Below are positions 58,314 through 64,000 of a stretch of 64,000 nt of DNA, piece after piece. The stretch is from NCBI GenBank assembly GCA_033002965.1, contig JAURVB010006637.1, positions 20,991 to 84,990 of the forward strand, given 5' to 3'. The DNA is from Piper betle (taxonomy: Eukaryota > Streptophyta > Magnoliopsida > Piperales > Piperaceae). The position numbers and the translations under genes are program-made. Every line of letters starts with the position of its first letter. Position 1 is the first letter of the stretch. The notes beneath the pieces were generated by a model that worked only from the letters and a program-made list of their open reading frames with translations, was not told the DNA's origin and did no database searches.

Positions 58314-60165
58314 CACCCGTTCCAAGTCACGAGCCAAGTATTACTATATGAAAACTAAGTGTCTCATAAATTAATTTTCTATTAATTTTCATGATTTTAA
58401 ATAAACTCATGACATAAAATTTAACATAATAAATGCTCAGAATAATCTAAGCCCCATGAACTCAACCGAAATCTCACTGTCATGCAAACAATCTAAAAGT
58501 ATAGTAGCAAATAAGAAAACTTAAAAGTCAAATAACAAAGTCTTCCAACTGTCCCGACTCTTCCCATCCTTCCATGGTGACACCTGCAGAGGCAATTCCT
58601 CGTTAGTGATAAAAATACTAAGTCATATAATTAGAAGAAACAAATTAATATATTCCACAACATCTGAATTTGAGTTTTTTAATGATTATGTGCCTATGCC
58701 GAATTCTTATTATGCTAGTAGGATGGCCACCTATCCAGCTACTGTGAGATCCCTCAACTTAGTCCCATATCTAATACCTACTGGGAGAAGATCCTGTTTA
58801 TAAGTGGGAATGGACTATAGATCTTTAACTTTTGGGGTACCCATTTTAAAGAAATGACTTAGCCCATTACGTTGCACTTTGGGCTGGGTCGTTACAAATG
58901 GTATCAGAGCCGACCTGGTTCGGTGTTAGATGATGGGATGGACTAGGGACGTTGGCTAGACTGCCGGTCACGGGCTAAAAAAGGTCGTGGGCTAGGGTTA
59001 GCAACGGGCCAAGACTAGAAACGTTGGCTAGGCTGCTGGTCATGGGTCAAAAAGGATGTGAGCTGGGGCTAGCAACGGGCCAAGAATAGGCATTTCGAGG
59101 ACGAAATTTCCTAAGGTGGGTGGATTGTGAGATCCCTCAACTTAGTCCCACATCTAATACCTACTGGGAGAAGATCCTGTTTATAAGTGGGAATGGACTA
59201 TAGATCTTTAACTTCTGGGGTACCCATTTTAAAGAAATGACTTAGCCCATTACGTTGCACTTTGGGCTGGGTCGTTACAGCTACAGTCCTATGTATGCGC
59301 ACACACATTACATTGACCTCGGCCTGTAGTTACCGATGTTTGCTATGACTCACCCTCTCGGCATCACAAGTGTATAATGAGTCATCTTGCGCCACTGAAC
59401 CCTGTCACCCTTTTCGGCATAGGGGCAAGTATTTAATCTCTCAAGAATTTTAAGGGTGCTGCCCTGTAGTCAGACTAAGTCAATTATTTGACCCCAGTTG
59501 TACTCGGCGCATGGTGGTTGAATGTAGGGTGAGGCCAACCAGGACTCCCAAATAGGAATATATAATTTTAAGGGTGGTGTTGGCCCGTGTTGGACTTTGC
59601 CAATTCTTTGACCACGGTTGCACTAGGACCATGGTGGTCGAATGTGGGCTCAAGCCGACCAAGACTCCCAAATAAAAATATTCAACAATTCATGTAATTT
59701 TACGGACCTGTAATTATGATGAGGCACCACAACTACGACACAAGATCATAATATAAATGAAACTTCTCAAAAACCTTCCCTTTGTGAGCTAAATATTCTC
59801 ACAAACTATCAAGTTGATATTTTATTTACAATCAACAAAATTCCCCTTTATATTGAAAAATATGTATGGAAATCAATAAGTCCTAACTATATCATTTGTG
59901 TGATAACGAAAAGTCAAAAACTTATTATTGACTTAATGCTAATAAATGTTAAATCACACTCACAACTCCAAATACAATATAATTTAATAAAAAAACTTAT
60001 TTAAAATTATCCATAAATACCATTGTACTGGTACTCTAAAAGTTATGATTGATAATTTATGATATTGATTCTTAAGAATTAATTTAATTAAATAATATTT
60101 AAGATTTGTTCCAAAATTTACAAAATCCTAAATAAAATAACCTCTTTTTTTGGGGGGGTTTTACA
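58314..60165 (-). mobile_element. LRD 5' LTR
   Basis: TGTAATGAGACACCCG to GGGGTTTTACA. Same order as the 3' LTR: GAGGCAATTCCTCGTTAGTG (58590-58612), module alpha (split by the TRM at 58743), twin GGTGGTCGAATGT repeats (59510-59650), AT-rich end. 1310 bp without the TRM and its TSD. Confidence 0.82.
58743..59279 (+). mobile_element. Complete TRM element with perfect TSD
   Basis: The reference copy of a 537-bp TRIM-type element. LTR 58743-58896 and LTR 59126-59279 (154 bp each) differ at two positions that I can see. The primer site TGGTATCAGAGC (58899-58910) is a perfect tRNA-iMet complement. The interior is 229 bp, long form with the ~71-bp duplication. Polypurine tract AAGGTGGGTGGA (59113-59124). 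LTR ends TGTGAGATCC and GGTCGTTACA; a TATAAG sits in the LTR. TSD GCTAC at 58738-58742 and 59280-59284; removal restores the module alpha text CCAGCTAC. It encodes nothing, so must borrow enzymes. Confidence 0.95.
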
Positions 60166-60471
60166 ATGCGCTTTGCATTTTACTGCTTTATTTAACTAAC
60201 TTTCCATATAGGATAGTTAACCCAAGGTTGTTAATTACAAGATCATCTACAAAAAAACCTTTATTCAAGTCTGAGAGTCCTGTAACTATGTTGGAGGATT
60301 GAAGGTACGCTAAACTTATTTAGTTGCAACTGTGTGTGCGCTGAAACAACGTGGATCGGAGGAGCTTATGAGTTATATTGTGTGACAAATTCAAGTGAAG
60401 ACCAAGTGTTCGACTATTATGCCTAGCACTTAATGAATGCCCTAGTTGGTATTTATTTGTAGTGCGTGTAC
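60166..60471. other. No gene recognised
   Basis: Unique-looking spacer between LRD and the hAT MITE; no domain or repeat seen. Confidence 0.5.
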
Positions 60472-60479
60472 CATATCTC

Positions 60480-60835
60480 TAGGGGTGCTAATCGAGCGAG
60501 TGAGCTGAGCTCAACTTGTGTTCGAACTCGGCTCGAATAGTTCGAAACTCGTTCGAACTCGACTCAAGATCAAACAAGTTTTGAATATACATGCTCGAGT
60601 TCGACTCGAATATCTTTTATGTGTTCGAGCTCGACTTATGCTCAAATACACTTAAACTATTTAATTTTACCGAGCACCCTCGAACCTAGCTCGTTTGTGA
60701 GCTCGAAACCGGCACGATTAAAAGTCAAAAGTCCCTCACTTAAAAAAAGCAATCAATGTAGATTGAACGCACAACCTTAAGGTCATCAAGGTGAATACTT
60801 AGCATCTCAACTATCTCACTTCTTTGTTATTATAT

Positions 60836-60916
<81 letters not shown>

Positions 60917-61100
60917 CTATATTGCTATATTCTTTTATCGAGTCGAGTTGAGTCGAACACGACCTTGCTCAAGCTCAGCTCGTAAGATTCAAGTTCAAGT
61001 CAAGTTCGAGCTCGAGCATTTTCATGTCGAGTTTCAAGTCGAGTCAAGCCGAGCCGAACGCTAAATGCTCACAAGCTGGTTTGCTCAATTAGCAACCCTA
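60480..61100. mobile_element. hAT-type MITE
   Basis: 621 bp with terminal inverted repeats TAGGGGTGCTAATCGAGC / TAGGGTTGCTAATTGAGC and a perfect 8-bp TSD, CATATCTC (60472-60479 and 61101-61108); the 8-bp TSD is the hAT mark. Subterminal regions are full of GAGCTCGA / TCGAGTCGAG repeats in both orientations, typical of transposase-binding arrays in plant hAT MITEs. No transposase. The centre holds a (GT)n(AT)n microsatellite. Confidence 0.92.
60836..60904. repeat. (GT)n(AT)n microsatellite
   Basis: A GT run followed by an AT run, inside the hAT MITE. The open frame across it is repeat-derived. Confidence 0.95.
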
Positions 61101-62149
61101 CATATCTCAGGCAATTATGACCACTATGACCCTATCTCAATGTGCCTATCATTACGATAAGTTGCCTAATTCAAAGGTTGAACTAAGAGTAAGAAATGAC
61201 TCATGCATTTGGTTAAGCATTCATAGTAGTATTTATTTTCTAAGTCACCTTCTTGGTTGTAGGGGAGGTGTTGTGTGAGAACCATGAAAATTATTACAAG
61301 ACTCGAACCTAAATATTATGAAATAAATATAGTTGGACCGATATGGTTGGTTATCAAGTCGACCGGTCATGGTTCGACTTAAGGTCACCTAGAAAATACC
61401 TATTCATGAATGGATGATGGGGTGTGAGAATTTAATGAAGGGGCTCGTTGAACCTAGGAAATACCAATGGATGATGGGGTATGAGAATTTAATGGAGGGA
61501 ATGGTTGAAGTGTATATATATATGAAAGTGGAAGGAGTATTTCATCCCTCATCGCCGCCCAGGCGACCTCCCCATTACTATGTGAGTATTTCATCCCTCA
61601 TCTTATTTGTTTCCATTAGGATTCTTGCGTGCAAGGTTTGTTGAAGACACCCTGCCAAGTTGCTAGATCTCCAGCGTCTTATGCATGAGGTTCTTGTCGA
61701 TTGCTTAGTTGTTTTGTAAATGGACATGTTAATAATTAAATCATCAATTAGATAATGGGGATTTGGATGCAGATAATTAATAATTTATTATCATTAGATT
61801 TGTTGAAAATTTAATAAGGAATGAAGACTAACATGAACTAATTACATCATTTAAAATTTATAGTATATTAGTCATGTAAGTTGCATGTAGTTTCATACAA
61901 AATGAAATTATACTAATGTATAATTTTATGCCCCCATTCAGATTAGGGTTCACGGGTCACAGTCAAACGAAGTCACAAGTCAGGTACGTATAATAAGTAG
62001 AACATCGTATTTTCCTTATTAGTAGCCTTCGTCGGCCTGAGCCCAGATTCGACCACCATGTACAGAGTGCAACCGGGGTCAAAGAATTGACTCAGTCCGA
62101 CACGGGGTCGTATTATGTGCGTAAATTGTGTAATGCATCGACATTGTTT

Positions 62150-62457
62150 TGGAGTAGTGATAGCCGCCCCACAAAAAGGCTACGGCCGGGGTGAGCGAGG
62201 CACAACGATTCTCCCATTGCACTGGTGTGCAGTGATAGCCTCCTCCATAAAAAGGCTACGGCCAGGGTGTATGAGGCACTGGCACTAGAGTTGGCAATGA
62301 GAGCTTCCCCACAAATGGGGCGTAGCATTCACCTGAGTATAGTGATAGCCTCCCCACAAAAAGGCTACGGTCGGGGTGTGTGAGGCAGTAGCACTAGAGT
62401 TGGCAGTGATAGCTTCCCCACAAATGGGGCGTAGCATTCACATGAGTGCAGTGATTG
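62150..62457. repeat. Gamma satellite, left part
   Basis: Alternating sub-units of about 65 bp (GTGATAGCCTCCCCACAAAA...GGCTACGGCCGGGGTG...GGCACTAGAG) and 45 bp (GAGAGCTTCCCCACAAATGG...GCGTAGCATTCAC), together about 110 bp. The 45-bp sub-unit contains a perfect CCCCA-CAAA-TGGGG hairpin. It continues at 63305 beyond the TRM array. Confidence 0.9.
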
Positions 62458-63304
62458 TGTAACAACCCAGCCCAAAGTGCAACGTAATAGGCTAAGTCAC
62501 TTCTTTAAAATGGGTACCCCGAAAGTTAAAGATCTCTAGTCCATTCCCACTTATAAATAGGATCTTCTCCCAGTAGGTATTAGATGTGGGACTAAGTTGA
62601 GGGATCTCACAATCCACCCACCTTAGGGAATTTCGTCCCTGAAATGCCTATTCTTGGCCCGTTGCTAGCCCCAGCCCACGTACCTTTCTGGCCCGTGACC
62701 GGCAGCCTAGCCAACGTTTCTAATCCAGCCCACCATCTAACACGGAACCAGGTCGGCTCTGATACCATTTGTAACGACCCAGCCCAAAGTGCAACATAAT
62801 GGGCTAAGTCATTTCTTTACAATGGGTACCCCGGAAGTTAAAGATCTATAGTCCATTCTCACTTATAAACAGGATCTTCTCCCAGTAGGTATTAGATGTG
62901 GGACTAAGTTGAGGATCTCACAATCCACCCACCTTAGGAAATTTCGTCCCCGAAATGCCTATTATTGGCCCGTTGCTAGCCGCAGCCCACGTCCTTTTTG
63001 GCCCGTGACCGGCAGCCAAGCCAACATTTCTAGTCTTGGCCCGTTGCTAACCCCAGCCCACGACCTTTTTGGCCCGTGACCGACAGCCTAGCCAACGTCC
63101 CTAGTCCATCCCACCATCTAACACAAAACCAGGTCGGCTCTGATACCATTTGTAATGACCCAGCCCAAAGTGCAACATAATAGGCTAAGTCATTTCTTTA
63201 AAATGGGTACCTCGAAAGTTAAAGATCTCTAGTCCATTCCCACTTATAAACAGGATCTTCTCCCAATAGGTATTAGATGTGGGACTAAGTTGAGGGATCT
63301 CACA
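62458..63304 (-). mobile_element. TRM tandem array, inverted: three LTRs, two interiors
   Basis: LTRs at 62458-62611, 62770-62922 and 63151-63304. Interiors 62612-62769 (short) and 62923-63150 (long, with the ~71-bp duplication). The complements of GCTCTGATACCA (62758-62769 and 63139-63150) are perfect primer sites. Flanks GATTG (62453-62457) and GATAG (63305-63309) are a one-mismatch TSD; the satellite consensus is GATAG. In the element's own direction the order is long then short interior, the reverse of the array at 39279. Confidence 0.93.
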
Positions 63305-63530
63305 GATAGCCTCCCCATAAAAAGGCTACGGCCGGGGTGTGTGAGGCACTGGCACTAGAATTGGTAGTGAGAGCTTCCCCACAAACGGGGCGTAGCAATC
63401 ACCCGAGTGCAGTGATAGCTTCCCCACAAAAAGGCTACGGCCGGGGTGTGCGAGGCACTGGCACTGGAGACGGTAGTGGTAGCCTCCCCACAAAAGGGCT
63501 ACGGCCGGGGTGTGCGGATCACAGCGGATA
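63305..63530. repeat. Gamma satellite, right part
   Basis: About four further sub-units (GATAGCCTCCCCATAAAAAG, GAGAGCTTCCCCACAAACGG and relatives), fading out at the CTCCGCATTGTTTTGGAGTA block that also borders the left part (62137-62156). That block flanks the satellite on both sides. Confidence 0.9.
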
Positions 63531-63649
63531 CCTCCTCCGCATTGTTTTGGAGTATAGCGGAATCGCTCCACCGTATATTAAAATAAACATAAGGAAATAG
63601 TGGAATGTACTTGATTTGTTTTATCTATTATACTACTTAGTGTTGAAAT

Positions 63650-63682
63650 CACTAACGCGGAATTGCCTCTGCAGGTGTGCAG
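63650..63682 (+). promoter_or_regulatory. Putative splice acceptor motif, representative copy
   Basis: CACTAAC (63650-63656) fits the plant branch-point consensus; GCAG|GTG follows 19 nt downstream. The same motif recurs in every TEK, LRD and gamma LTR here (about 280, 18735, 20820, 29925, 32735, 49088, 52703, 53985, 54795, 58597). Function is inferred. Confidence 0.4.
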
Positions 63683-63911
63683 ATACGAAATTAGGTGATT
63701 GACAACCAGGGCATGGAGCAAAATAAATATGAGGACTCCTTTTTTATTTATTTGAGAAATAAGTGTGGCTACTGGGAAACGGTCTAAGACTGTGGGATCT
63801 TTATATATGTTTTTGTTAAAAAAAATGTTAGACATATTTACTTAATTGTGAGTAACACCTGGCCAGCTAGGCCCACAATGTTGTGACAAATGGCCGGGTC
63901 GTTACATGTTG

Positions 63912-64000
63912 TCTCCCTTATGACTCAGAGTATTCATGTTAAGAGCCTTTAAGTAAACATTCCCTCCTATAGTATGATCGAACAACATGCATCGTATAGT
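63912..64000. other. Flank, no feature
   Basis: Unique-looking sequence after the solo LTR; the window ends. Confidence 0.5.

Larger units (their letters stand above)
53701..60165 (-). mobile_element. LRD: short non-coding LTR retrotransposon
   Basis: In minus orientation: 5' LTR 60165-58314, degenerate primer site 58311-58301, interior 58313-57783 (531 bp, no gene), polypurine tract 57790-57783, 3' LTR 57782-53701. After removing nested insertions the LTRs are about 1310 and 1308 bp, so the pair is one element of about 3.15 kb, too small for gag-pol: a LARD-like parasite. Outer flanks CGATC and ATGCG do not match, so the ends may have recombined. Confidence 0.8.
61274..63906 (+). mobile_element. 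TEK-related solo LTR (gamma) with TSD TGTTG
   Basis: 2633 bp from TGTGAGAACCATGAAAA to GGGTCGTTACA, flanked by a perfect TSD, TGTTG (61269-61273 and 63907-63911). It aligns with TEK LTRs in the middle (TACTAATGTATAATTTTATG...CAGATTAGG, CCTGAGCCCAGATTCGACCACCATG) and at the end (CACTAACGCGGAATTGCCT, GGGAAACGGTCT). The alpha/beta place is taken by a different satellite (gamma), which is split by a TRM array. The U3 part (61300-61700) differs from TEK, so this is a sister family. Confidence 0.88.

Noticed and set aside
58743..59279. Cassandra-type TRIM with a 5S RNA promoter
   Set aside because: Considered because Cassandra is the common small plant TRIM, but no 5S rRNA-like sequence is present in the LTR.
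53696..60170. TSD for the LRD element
   Set aside because: Outer flanks CGATC and ATGCG do not match; paired LTR length and the primer/polypurine signals support the element without one.
62113..62328. Small proteins encoded by the gamma satellite (also 63326-63600, both strands)
   Set aside because: Frames follow the repeat units and exist on both strands; no start context or homology.
62150..63530. CRISPR-like array of short repeats
   Set aside because: Plant DNA; sub-units are contiguous variants without unique spacers, and the array is cut by a retrotransposon. It is a satellite.

Overview
This is plant nuclear DNA, almost certainly from a flowering plant with a large, repeat-rich genome. 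It is AT-rich and carries plant-type LTR retrotransposons, primed where visible by initiator-Met tRNA. There are Ty3/gypsy chromovirus (Tekay/Del-like) and Sirevirus-like Ty1/copia relics, solo LTRs with 5-bp target-site duplications (TSDs), a hAT-type MITE, and no intact host gene. I recognise no rRNA, tRNA or CRISPR. All coding sequence that I can identify is broken retrotransposon gag/pol/env-like. Boundaries and homologies were read by eye from terminal motifs, TSDs and repeated text, so edges without a TSD are approximate.

Working names used below. TEK: Tekay-like chromovirus whose ~2.2-2.8 kb LTR starts TGTAAAGAC and ends TCGTTACA; copies are TEK-A, TEK-B and solo LTRs. GAGO: gag-only elements with LTRs starting TGTAAAAC and ending GTGTTACA; copies GAGO-E and GAGO-D. 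LRD: a short non-autonomous element with 1.31-kb LTRs and a 0.53-kb non-coding interior. HLT: a ~3-kb solo LTR related to GAGO. TRM: a miniature TRIM-type element with a 154-bp LTR.

Layout. 1-2705: two abutting TEK LTR pieces. 3913-10127: GAGO-E (broken 5' LTR, gag pseudogene, full 3' LTR). 10128-13590: LTR-like AT-rich sequence. 13595-24586: Sirevirus-like relic; its gag is split by HLT (itself holding a TEK solo LTR), then an LRD LTR, an env-like ORF remnant and the 3' LTR. 24587-29393: no recognised gene, plus an LTR-like segment. 29394-53167: one GAGO-D element expanded to 24 kb by nested insertions: GAGO-D contains TEK-A, which contains TEK-B, which contains an unassigned solo LTR, which contains a tandem TRM array; GAGO-D also holds a foldback MITE, a TRM and two TEK solo LTRs. 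53701-60165: LRD element with a TEK solo LTR in one LTR and a complete TRM in the other. 60480-61100: hAT MITE. 61274-63906: TEK-related solo LTR with its own satellite, invaded by a second TRM tandem array.

The elements appear to form one family economy. The autonomous lineage (TEK) encoded reverse transcriptase, RNase H and integrase. LRD and TRM encode nothing but share TEK's primer site, the GGACGAAAT-type block before the polypurine tract, and the LTR 3' end, so TEK is the likely source of their enzymes. TEK LTRs look modular: interchangeable internal blocks occur in all four combinations. This and the TRM family with its three-LTR arrays are the most interesting content.
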